Shown one piece after another: positions 58,064 through 64,000 of a DNA stretch of 64,000 nt (positions are counted from its first letter, which is position 1; each line of letters starts with the position of its first letter). The translations under genes were made by a program, and so were the position numbers. Source of the DNA: Micrococcus cohnii (GTDB lineage Bacteria; Actinomycetota; Actinomycetes; Actinomycetales; Micrococcaceae); NCBI RefSeq assembly GCF_014205175.1, contig NZ_JACHNA010000001.1:186001-250000 (forward strand), written 5' to 3'. The notes below the pieces were generated by a model, which had not been told where the DNA came from, ran no database searches, and saw only the letters and a list, made by a program, of their open reading frames with translations.

Positions 58064-58222
58064 ATGACGGTGAATCTGACGGCAGGCGTCGAGCAGAAGG
58101 CGCAGGAGCTGAGGATCGAGCGACTGGTCCTGTTCGGTCGGATTGGTCAGGGCAAGGGCGCGTTGGTGCGTCGGCTGATGGGGCAGGGCGTGACGTGCGG
58201 CCCCGTGTCGGGGAGGTTCTGA
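58064..58222 (+). CDS. Possible 52-residue small protein with a P-loop-like stretch
   Basis: ATG 58064 has a good GGAGGA 8 nt upstream and the frame ends at 58222, 2 nt before the next start. The product contains LFGRIGQGKGALVRRL, which looks like a degenerate copy of the Walker A region of the following ATPase (LFGQVGTGKSSLAKSL). It may be a remnant of an ATPase duplication or a real small protein. No family recognised. Confidence 0.4.
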   Translation: MTVNLTAGVEQKAQELRIERLVLFGRIGQGKGALVRRLMGQGVTCGPVSGRF

Positions 58223-58224
58223 TC

Positions 58225-59733
58225 GTGGGACGTTCGACCGAGCATGGGCTGTTCCAGGTCATCGAGGATGGACGCGAGAACCGGCGTGAGGCGCAGAAGG
58301 CCCAACGGCAGCTGAACCGTGAACGCGCGAAACGGCGTCGGGAGCGGGCGAGGGAGGCCAAGCAAGACCGATTCCCAGAGCCGGAGGGTCGCAAGGTCGG
58401 GCCGTCGGGGAAGTACCAGTTGCGTGGGATGCACACGCTGGCCCCTCGTGCGGTCCGCACGACCTCGCACACGGCGAGCACGGCGTACCCATTCGTGGCA
58501 GGGCCGGGGTTGGGCGCCCAGGGCCTCTACATCGGGCGTGACATGAACGGTGGCGGGGCGTTCTGCTTCGACCCGTGGTCGCTCTACAAGTCCGGGGTCA
58601 TCTCGGGAATGTCGATGATGCTGTTCGGGCAGGTCGGCACGGGGAAGTCATCGCTGGCGAAGTCGCTGGCGGTGCGGCAGGTGCTGGCCGGGCGCAAGCT
58701 CTCGGTCGCCTCGGACAAGAAGGGCGAGTGGACCCGCGTGGTCCGGGGCCTGGGCGGCACTGTGATCCAGGTCGGGCCGGGCCTGGAGACGCGCCTGAAC
58801 CCGCTCGATCCTGGGACGCGTCCCTCGACGGATGTGGAGGGCAAGCCGATGACGGATCACGCGTGGGCGATGATGGTCCGCACCCGGCGGATGTCGATCC
58901 TGGTGACGCTGGCACGCATCCTCACCGACCGTGACCTGACCTCGCCCGAGCATCACGTTCTCGCGGGTGCCCTGGACTCGGCGGTGGCGACGGCGGCGCG
59001 TGAGTCGCGGGTGCCGGTGATCCCTGACGTGATCGCGGCGTTGCAGGTTCAGCGAGACGATGAGGACAAGCTCATTGTGGAAGCAGCGTCGGTGATGATG
59101 ATGACCCTTACGCGCGTCTCCTCTGGTGACCTCGCGGGCATGTTCGATGGGGAGACGACTGCGGTGCTCGACTCGTCAGCGCGGGCGACGTCGATCGACA
59201 CCTCGGCGCTGCGCGGTGCTTCCCCGGAGGCGGTGCGTGTGGTGAACGCGTGCGCTGGTGCCTGGACGGAGGCGATGGTGACCACCCGTGACGGGGGCCA
59301 GCGCCTGGTGATCTACGAAGAGGGCTGGGACAACATCTCGAGCGAGGCTGACCTGCGGCGCATGGTCGAGCAGTGGAAGCTCGCGAGGGCCTACGGCATC
59401 TTCAACGTGCTCGTGCTCCACAAGATCGCGGACCTCGAGATGGCCGGTGACAAGGACTCCCGCATGGCCGCGATGGCGAAGTCGTTGCTGTCTGACGCGG
59501 ACGTGAAGGTCATCTACCGGCAGGACCGGTCGGCGTTGAAGGTCACCGGCTCGGAGATGGAGCTGTCGGACCGGGAGCGGGCGCTGGTGCGGTCCCTGCC
59601 GAAGGGCACGGGCTTGTGGCGGCTCGGGGATTCATCGTTCGAGGTGCAGAACCGGCTCACGAAGGCCGAGCTGCCTCTGTTCGACACCGATGAGCGCATG
59701 GACAAGCAGCAGAATGAGGAGGTGTCGGCATGA
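58225..59733 (+). CDS. VirB4-like type IV secretion ATPase
   Basis: A 502-residue ATPase powering assembly of the conjugation channel. A very basic N-terminus (about 20-50) is followed by the P-loop domain: Walker A GQVGTGKS (135-142), Walker B LVIYEE (361-366) and a conserved Gln/Arg-like region (VIYRQDRSALK) near 430. GTG 58225 follows GGAGG at 8 nt. It lies next to the SCO6880-type gene and overlaps the coupling-protein gene (ATGA). Confidence 0.8.
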   Translation: MGRSTEHGLFQVIEDGRENRREAQKAQRQLNRERAKRRRERAREAKQDRFPEPEGRKVGPSGKYQLRGMHTLAPRAVRTTSHTASTAYPFVAGPGLGAQGLYIGRDMNGGGAFCFDPWSLYKSGVISGMSMMLFGQVGTGKSSLAKSLAVRQVLAGRKLSVASDKKGEWTRVVRGLGGTVIQVGPGLETRLNPLDPGTRPSTDVEGKPMTDHAWAMMVRTRRMSILVTLARILTDRDLTSPEHHVLAGALDSAVATAARESRVPVIPDVIAALQVQRDDEDKLIVEAASVMMMTLTRVSSGDLAGMFDGETTAVLDSSARATSIDTSALRGASPEAVRVVNACAGAWTEAMVTTRDGGQRLVIYEEGWDNISSEADLRRMVEQWKLARAYGIFNVLVLHKIADLEMAGDKDSRMAAMAKSLLSDADVKVIYRQDRSALKVTGSEMELSDRERALVRSLPKGTGLWRLGDSSFEVQNRLTKAELPLFDTDERMDKQQNEEVSA

Positions 59734-61796
59734 AGCGCGAAAACCAGCAGGTGCTCGAAGGTGCTGACTGGCCGGAGAAGATGCTCCTGTTCGTGATGCT
59801 CCCGGTGATGGGCCTGTACATGCTGTACGTCGCGGCGGGGTTCCTCGCGGTCCGGGTGGCCTGTGGTGAGCCGCCGATCCCCGAGGGGCTGCTGGCACCG
59901 CTGGGGTTCGTGGCCACGCAGGACCCGGCAGCGTTCGGCACGACGGCCTCGGGCTGCACGGCCACCAGTCAGGGTGTCACCGGCGCGCTGATCGGAGTGG
60001 GTGTCGCAGGCGTCGTCGCCCTGGTCGTCGGTGTGACGGCGTGGCAGAAGTACCAGCAGTCGGACAAGAAGTTCATCAAGGACCTGCGGGAGCGTGACGG
60101 GCTGGCGCGGTCTCCGGAGATTGCCAAGGCCGTGGGTCGCAAGGCCGTGCTGGGTCGGGTGAAGAAGGTGCGCCCGTCGATCAAGAAGCCGAAGATCACC
60201 GACGGGTCGATGCGGCTGGGCAAGGCTGAGGGCGTCGACGTGTTCGCCTCCTATGAGGAGTCGGTCGTGCTCATCGGCCCGCCGCGCTCGGGTAAGGGTG
60301 TGCACCTGTTGATCGGTGCGATTCTCGATGCGCCGGGGCCGGTCATCACGACCAGCTCGCGTGCGGACAACCTCGGCGCGACGGCCGAGATGCGGAAGAA
60401 GAAGGGTCCGGTCGCGTTGTTCGACCCGCAGGGCCTGACGGGGCAGCCCTCGACGCTGAAGTGGTCCCCCATCACCGGGTGTGAGGAGCCGCGGGTGGCG
60501 AACCAGCGGTCGGCGTCGCTGATCGGCGCCTCGGGGCTGGGGGCGTCGAGTTCGAACGCGGAGTGGCAGGCCCCGGCGATCACGATCATGGAGTGCCTGC
60601 TGCACGCCGCCGCGCTGGGGGACCGGACCGTCGATGACTTGATGCGGTGGGGCAACAACCCGGCTGAGGCGAAGGAAGCGGTCAAGATCCTGACGGAGCA
60701 CCCGAAGGCCGCGATGAACTGGAACCTCGTGTTGAAGGGGATCATCGAGGGCGACCCGAAGCTGTTGCAGTCGAAGTGGTTCGGCGTCGAGGGCGCGGTG
60801 AAGGGCCTGTCGGTGCCGGAAGTGCGTGATGTGCTGCGTCCGGGCGAGTTCGAGGAAGTGCTCGACATCGACAAGTTCCTCACCGAGTGCGGGACGCTCT
60901 ACATTGTCGGCACGAAGACGGGCGGCTCCAGTGCGGGGCCGTTCCTGATCGCGATGATGGACGCGATCACGGAGCGGGCGCGTGAGCTGGCGGCGAAGTC
61001 GCCGGGGAACCGGCTCGATCCGCCGTTGTCGTTGGTGCTGGACGAGATCGCGAACATCTCGGGTGCCTGGCCGGGTCTGACGCAGCTGATGGCCGATGGT
61101 GGCGGTGTTGGGGTGTCTCCGTTCGCGGTGTTCCAGTCGATGGCTCAGGCCCGTAACGAGTGGGGAGAGCAGCAGGCGCAGGCGCTGTTCGACGCGGCCA
61201 CGGTGAAGGTCCAGCTCGGTGGTGCCTCGAACGTCGCGGACCTGGAGCAGTTCGCGAAGCTGGCCGGTCAGCGGAAGATCCTGCGGTCCTCGACGTCGCG
61301 CGGCAAGGAGTCCACGTCGGTGTCGGAGCAGGTGCACGAGGCCGAGGTCGTATCGGTGTCGGAGCTGCGTCGTCTGCCGTTCGGCTGGGGGCTGCTGCTG
61401 AACCGCAACGGGCGGCCGATCCTGATGCAGATGACCCGGTGGTGGGACCGCAAGGACGGCAAGGAGATCAAGGCGGCAGCGGGCCGGTACTCGAAGGCGC
61501 TGCTGGACGAGCTCGAGTCGAAGGAAGCCGGGTCGTCCGAGCCGACGGCGGCGGACCGCGCCGACAACCCGGACACGGTGCAGCCGAAGCCTGAGTCCTC
61601 TCCCGTGCCGGAGTCCACGACTGCGGAGACGACGCAGAAGGAGCCTGCGGCCCCGGCCGAGGTGGAGCCGCAGACGGAGTCCTCGTCTACGGAGGACACC
61701 GCGCAGGACTCGGCGGAAGAGACCGAGGGCTCGACGGCGACGGAGCAGAAGCCGGAGCCAGAGCAGGCACCGGACCCGGCAATCGTGGTGCGGTGA
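59730..61796 (+). CDS. VirD4/TraG-type coupling protein
   Basis: A 688-residue ATPase that brings the DNA-relaxase complex to the secretion channel. Two N-terminal membrane segments (about 18-42 and 83-104) enclose a loop of about 40 residues. Walker A GPPRSGKG (183-190) and Walker B LSLVLDEI (433-440) define the motor domain. An acidic, Glu/Pro/Thr-rich unstructured tail of about 100 residues ends the protein, likely for substrate contacts. ATG 59730 overlaps the VirB4-like stop. Confidence 0.85.
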   Translation: MKRENQQVLEGADWPEKMLLFVMLPVMGLYMLYVAAGFLAVRVACGEPPIPEGLLAPLGFVATQDPAAFGTTASGCTATSQGVTGALIGVGVAGVVALVVGVTAWQKYQQSDKKFIKDLRERDGLARSPEIAKAVGRKAVLGRVKKVRPSIKKPKITDGSMRLGKAEGVDVFASYEESVVLIGPPRSGKGVHLLIGAILDAPGPVITTSSRADNLGATAEMRKKKGPVALFDPQGLTGQPSTLKWSPITGCEEPRVANQRSASLIGASGLGASSSNAEWQAPAITIMECLLHAAALGDRTVDDLMRWGNNPAEAKEAVKILTEHPKAAMNWNLVLKGIIEGDPKLLQSKWFGVEGAVKGLSVPEVRDVLRPGEFEEVLDIDKFLTECGTLYIVGTKTGGSSAGPFLIAMMDAITERARELAAKSPGNRLDPPLSLVLDEIANISGAWPGLTQLMADGGGVGVSPFAVFQSMAQARNEWGEQQAQALFDAATVKVQLGGASNVADLEQFAKLAGQRKILRSSTSRGKESTSVSEQVHEAEVVSVSELRRLPFGWGLLLNRNGRPILMQMTRWWDRKDGKEIKAAAGRYSKALLDELESKEAGSSEPTAADRADNPDTVQPKPESSPVPESTTAETTQKEPAAPAEVEPQTESSSTEDTAQDSAEETEGSTATEQKPEPEQAPDPAIVVR

Positions 61797-61800
61797 CGAC

Positions 61801-62190
61801 GTGGCCAGGTTCGGACTGCACCGCACAGGCTCGCCGGCGTACAAGCGGTATCTGCGGTCGCAAGCGTGGGGATACCGCCGTGTGCGCTGGTTCCGGGATT
61901 GTCGTGCAGACGGACATGAACCGGCGTGCCAGGTTTGCGGCGTCACACTCTCGGATGTGAAGAGCCTGGACCTGCATCACGTGTCATACAAGGGGGTGAC
62001 CAGGGACGAAGTCAGCGGGAAGTGGCTCGCGCGCGAGGCGCACGAGGACTTGATGCCGATGTGCCGGGAGCACCATCAGCGGCTTCACCAGATCATGGAC
62101 GGACGGAAGGAATTCTTCGGATGGGACAGGCGGCGGGCGACGATCGTGATCGTGGCGCGGATGATCCGGCAGCGACAGGACACGGCATGA
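61801..62190 (+). CDS. HNH endonuclease-like protein
   Basis: A 129-residue basic protein with an HNH-type zinc site: CQVCGVTLSD (about 43-52), LDLHHVSYKG (about 57-66) and a distal MPMCREHHQRLHQ (about 85-97). The order C-x-x-C...HH...C-x-x-H fits HNH nucleases of phages and mobile elements. GTG 61801 starts 4 nt after the coupling-protein stop; the next gene overlaps its end (ATGA). Target unknown. Confidence 0.75.
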   Translation: MARFGLHRTGSPAYKRYLRSQAWGYRRVRWFRDCRADGHEPACQVCGVTLSDVKSLDLHHVSYKGVTRDEVSGKWLAREAHEDLMPMCREHHQRLHQIMDGRKEFFGWDRRRATIVIVARMIRQRQDTA

Positions 62191-62459
62191 GCGCCCCGGC
62201 AGCAAGTCGCTGTCACGTCTGTCAACGTCCCGTGACGGTGCGCTGGCACAACCTCGATGGCCGTCATGTCGACCGGGCTGCTTGCCGGGCCTCGGGCGGG
62301 GTCGGGGTGTGGTTGTGCGAGACGTGTGAGGACGGCGCGCATCGGCACATGAGGACGACGGGATGCGATGGCCGGGAGGCCGTCGAGGAGCTGTTCCGGC
62401 GGCTCGAGAAGCTGCTGGGTGGACCGGCACGCAAGTACACGAGGGAAGGACGCTTCTGA
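62187..62459 (+). CDS. Small zinc-ribbon-like protein
   Basis: A 90-residue protein with paired Cys motifs, CHVCQRP (about 9-15) and LCETCED (about 43-49), around His residues, so probably binds zinc. The C-terminus is basic (KLLGGPARKYTREGRF). ATG 62187 overlaps the HNH stop and its stop overlaps the next ATG (TGATG). Possible partner of the HNH protein; no family recognised. Confidence 0.6.
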   Translation: MSAPAASRCHVCQRPVTVRWHNLDGRHVDRAACRASGGVGVWLCETCEDGAHRHMRTTGCDGREAVEELFRRLEKLLGGPARKYTREGRF

Positions 62460-63268
62460 TGGGTTCGCCGTGGGTGGAAGACGACGAGGCTCAGGACTGG
62501 GACGACGTCGCAGGGACGGACGGACAGACAGACGGACCGGACGGAAAGGGGACGCCGCTGCCCTTCGTGGACCCAGGGGTCGCGGCGGAACTGGCTGAGG
62601 GTGGTCCTCCGCGGTGGATGGGTGTGCGCTGGCGCGAGATCGAAGCCCAGGACCAGTGGGAAGCGTGGAACGCGTTGCGCCGCTGGGTGGACTGGTTCGT
62701 ACGCGAGTACCGGCTCGTGACGTCGATCGTTCCGCCGTGCTGGTACAAGCATTCGGACATCACGGCTGAGCTGTACGCGGCGATGTGCATGGAGTACAAG
62801 GTCTGGGAAGAGCAGGCTCCGGGTCTGGGGCCGATGATGATGTGGCACCCGCATGTGGAGATGCTGACCGCGCGGCTGCGCCGCATGGTCGATGAGGCCG
62901 GGTGCGAGAAGGTCGGCATGCACAAGGAGCCCGAGGCGTACGGGAACCGGCCCGCGTTCACACTGGACTACGACGAGGAGGACTTCACCGCGTGGGCATC
63001 CACGACGCGTGAGGAAGACACTCTGGGGCGGCCGAGCGATGCGGTGCAGTACATCCGCGCGCAGATCCTGAACAGTGACCGGGACGAGGTCGCGGTGTCG
63101 AACCCGGTCGGCCTCGCCCCGTTCCGGCCTCACGAGGGTGTGACGGCTGTGCTGGACGTTGCGTCGTCCACGCCAGCGGAGCCGCGTCTTCGCGTGGAGG
63201 TCTCGAGTTCGGACCCGGAGTTGGCGGTGGAGTGGCAGACGTCGAATGACGGGCGCGACTGGGCGTAA
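62459..63268 (+). CDS. Element protein of unknown function
   Basis: A 269-residue soluble protein, acidic at the N-terminus, with a Trp-rich middle (WREIEAQDQWEAWNALRRW, then PPCWYKHSDITAELYAAMC, about 57-105) and a C-terminal half of beta character. The pattern around WKHS and HPHVEML recalls DUF4913-type proteins of actinobacterial elements, but I am not sure. ATG 62459 overlaps the previous stop; its TAA stop lies inside the palindrome at 63266-63279. Confidence 0.6.
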   Translation: MGSPWVEDDEAQDWDDVAGTDGQTDGPDGKGTPLPFVDPGVAAELAEGGPPRWMGVRWREIEAQDQWEAWNALRRWVDWFVREYRLVTSIVPPCWYKHSDITAELYAAMCMEYKVWEEQAPGLGPMMMWHPHVEMLTARLRRMVDEAGCEKVGMHKEPEAYGNRPAFTLDYDEEDFTAWASTTREEDTLGRPSDAVQYIRAQILNSDRDEVAVSNPVGLAPFRPHEGVTAVLDVASSTPAEPRLRVEVSSSDPELAVEWQTSNDGRDWA

Positions 63269-63279
63269 ACGATCGTTTA
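63266..63279. promoter_or_regulatory. 14-bp palindrome TAAACGATCGTTTA, operator-like
   Basis: A perfect palindrome at the end of the long plus-strand run, 30 nt upstream of the -10 box of the acetyltransferase gene. A partial copy (TCGATCGTTT) occurs just after that gene, near 63891. It may bind a dimeric regulator. Confidence 0.45.
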
Positions 63280-63307
63280 TGAATCGCCTCGGACTGCCGG
63301 CGTGACA

Positions 63308-63313
63308 TAGGTT
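63308..63313 (+). promoter_or_regulatory. -10 box TAGGTT of the leaderless acetyltransferase gene
   Basis: TAGGTT is followed after 6 nt by ATG 63320. Confidence 0.45.
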
Positions 63314-63319
63314 GAGCTC

Positions 63320-63889
63320 ATGACGCCATCCGTCCTCGAGGCCACCGGCGCCGACATTCCACAGGCGGCCCGCGTGCTGGCCTCTGCCTTCGAGGAGTAC
63401 CCGTGGACGCGCTGGACGATCCCTGCCGAGGAGTACTCTGAACGTTTGGAGGCACTGCAAGCGATCTACCTTCGCCACGCTCTCGACCATGGGATCGTGC
63501 TCATCGAGCGCGACGGCCACGGAGTCGCGGCCTTCTTGGCTCCTGGCGCTCCTGTCCCGAGCGAGGCCGACCAGGCACGTATCGCAGTTCTGATGGGCGA
63601 CCGGCTTGCTGCTCTTGTGGCGACCGGACTGCCTGAACACCCGGCTGGCGCGTGGGAACTCGCGACGATTGGGGTGGACCCCGCGAGATGGGGCCAGGGC
63701 GTCGCGTCCTCGCTTCTCTCCGACGGGCTGCGAAGGCTCGATGCGGTGGGGGCCACTACGGTCCTGGAAACCTCCGATCCACGAAACGTCACCCTGTACT
63801 CGCGCCATGGGTTCGCCGTTGAAGTTACGACCAACATTCCGTCAGGACCTGTCGTCCACACCATGCGGCGCCCCGCGCAGCACACTTGA
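63320..63889 (+). CDS. GNAT family N-acetyltransferase (cargo gene)
   Basis: A 189-residue acetyltransferase: EATGADIPQAARVLASAF at the N-terminus, WELATIGVDPARWGQGVASSLLSDGL (acetyl-CoA motif, about 112-137) and VLETSDPRNVTLYSRHGFAVE. Substrate unknown; relatives include antibiotic- and toxin-acetylating enzymes. It has its own promoter and is less GC-rich than the housekeeping genes, so it looks like cargo of the element. Confidence 0.82.
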   Translation: MTPSVLEATGADIPQAARVLASAFEEYPWTRWTIPAEEYSERLEALQAIYLRHALDHGIVLIERDGHGVAAFLAPGAPVPSEADQARIAVLMGDRLAALVATGLPEHPAGAWELATIGVDPARWGQGVASSLLSDGLRRLDAVGATTVLETSDPRNVTLYSRHGFAVEVTTNIPSGPVVHTMRRPAQHT

Positions 63890-64000
63890 ATCGATCGTTT
63901 CTGGCATGGGCGGTGATGGCGTCCCGGTCCTGCCTGAACGGGTGTGCAAAAACGCTGGACAGAACCCGGTGAGCCATAAGGCGGAGCGTTCGGCGTTTTT
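63890..64000. other. Non-coding end of window with short inverted repeat
   Basis: No gene seen. AAAAACGC near 63948 and GCGTTTTT at the window end form an 8-bp inverted repeat about 37 nt apart, and TCGATCGTTT near 63891 repeats half of the palindrome at 63266. Could be a terminator for the acetyltransferase gene or part of a feature cut by the window. Confidence 0.4.

Larger units (their letters stand above)
49150..64000. mobile_element. Integrative conjugative element at tRNA-Asn (left end; right end outside window)
   Basis: Downstream of an intact tRNA-Asn the gene content changes to XRE regulators, ParB-like and replication-initiator-like proteins, DUF2637, and VirB2/B6/B4/D4-like secretion proteins, with visibly lower GC than the preceding 49 kb. 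Genes overlap in one long plus-strand run. Neither an integrase nor a relaxase is recognisable before base 64000, so these and the right attachment site should lie beyond. The left boundary is inferred to be within or at the end of the tRNA gene. Confidence 0.75.

Overview
The window is a very GC-rich actinobacterial chromosome segment (Micrococcaceae-like, probably Micrococcus or a close relative). This is inferred from base composition, an acyl-CoA carboxylase epsilon subunit, a flavoprotein lacking redox cysteines (LpdA type), GatCAB, many ATGA/GTGA/TGATG gene overlaps, and a TAnnnT -10 box only 6-7 nt before many start codons (leaderless genes). The last ~15 kb is visibly less GC-rich and is an integrated conjugative element beside tRNA-Asn.

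Layout. 1-4.8 kb: nucleoside salvage (purine nucleoside phosphorylase, a phosphopentomutase-type mutase running in frame into DeoC) with a divergent lpdA-like oxidoreductase. 4.9-15.8 kb, minus strand: MFS transporter, biotin carboxylase/carrier protein, Maf, a DUF885 metallopeptidase, a nucleotidyltransferase/BY-kinase/PqqD-like surface-polysaccharide group, and carboxylase epsilon and beta subunits. 16-27.2 kb, plus strand: birA, PH-like membrane protein, class III adenylate cyclase, PP2C phosphatase, ligA, inositol-phosphatase family, small membrane protein, a GNAT running in frame into gatC, gatA, gatB. 27.3-29.8 kb: tdh-kbl threonine degradation, bracketed by two copies of a 61-nt palindrome. 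29.8-49.1 kb: housekeeping genes (phosphotransferase, CPBP protease, metY-metX, SGNH hydrolase, carboxylesterase, S4 protein, glyS, GNAT, CDF-like protein, ankyrin protein, dus, dgt, pabB, sir2, dnaG) and tRNA-Asn.

49.15-64 kb and beyond: mobile element with its left end at tRNA-Asn. It opens with two divergent paralogous XRE regulators (a CI/Cro-like switch), then a tightly overlapping operon with a ParB-like DNA-binding protein, a DUF2637 membrane protein, two related winged-helix proteins (the larger a candidate replication initiator carrying iteron-like repeats inside its own gene), and an ECF-like sigma factor with a tail-anchored partner. After a strong terminator come type IV secretion genes (VirB2-like, VirB6-like, SCO6880/VirB3-B4-like, VirB4-like ATPase, VirD4-like coupling protein), then HNH/zinc-ribbon proteins, an unknown protein and a cargo acetyltransferase. 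No integrase or relaxase is recognised, so the right end lies outside.

Most interesting items: the iteron array inside the initiator gene; the paired XRE switch; two in-frame gene read-throughs without a stop (mutase-DeoC and GNAT-GatC); two divergent promoters whose -10 boxes share one TA step; and the paired palindromes around tdh-kbl.
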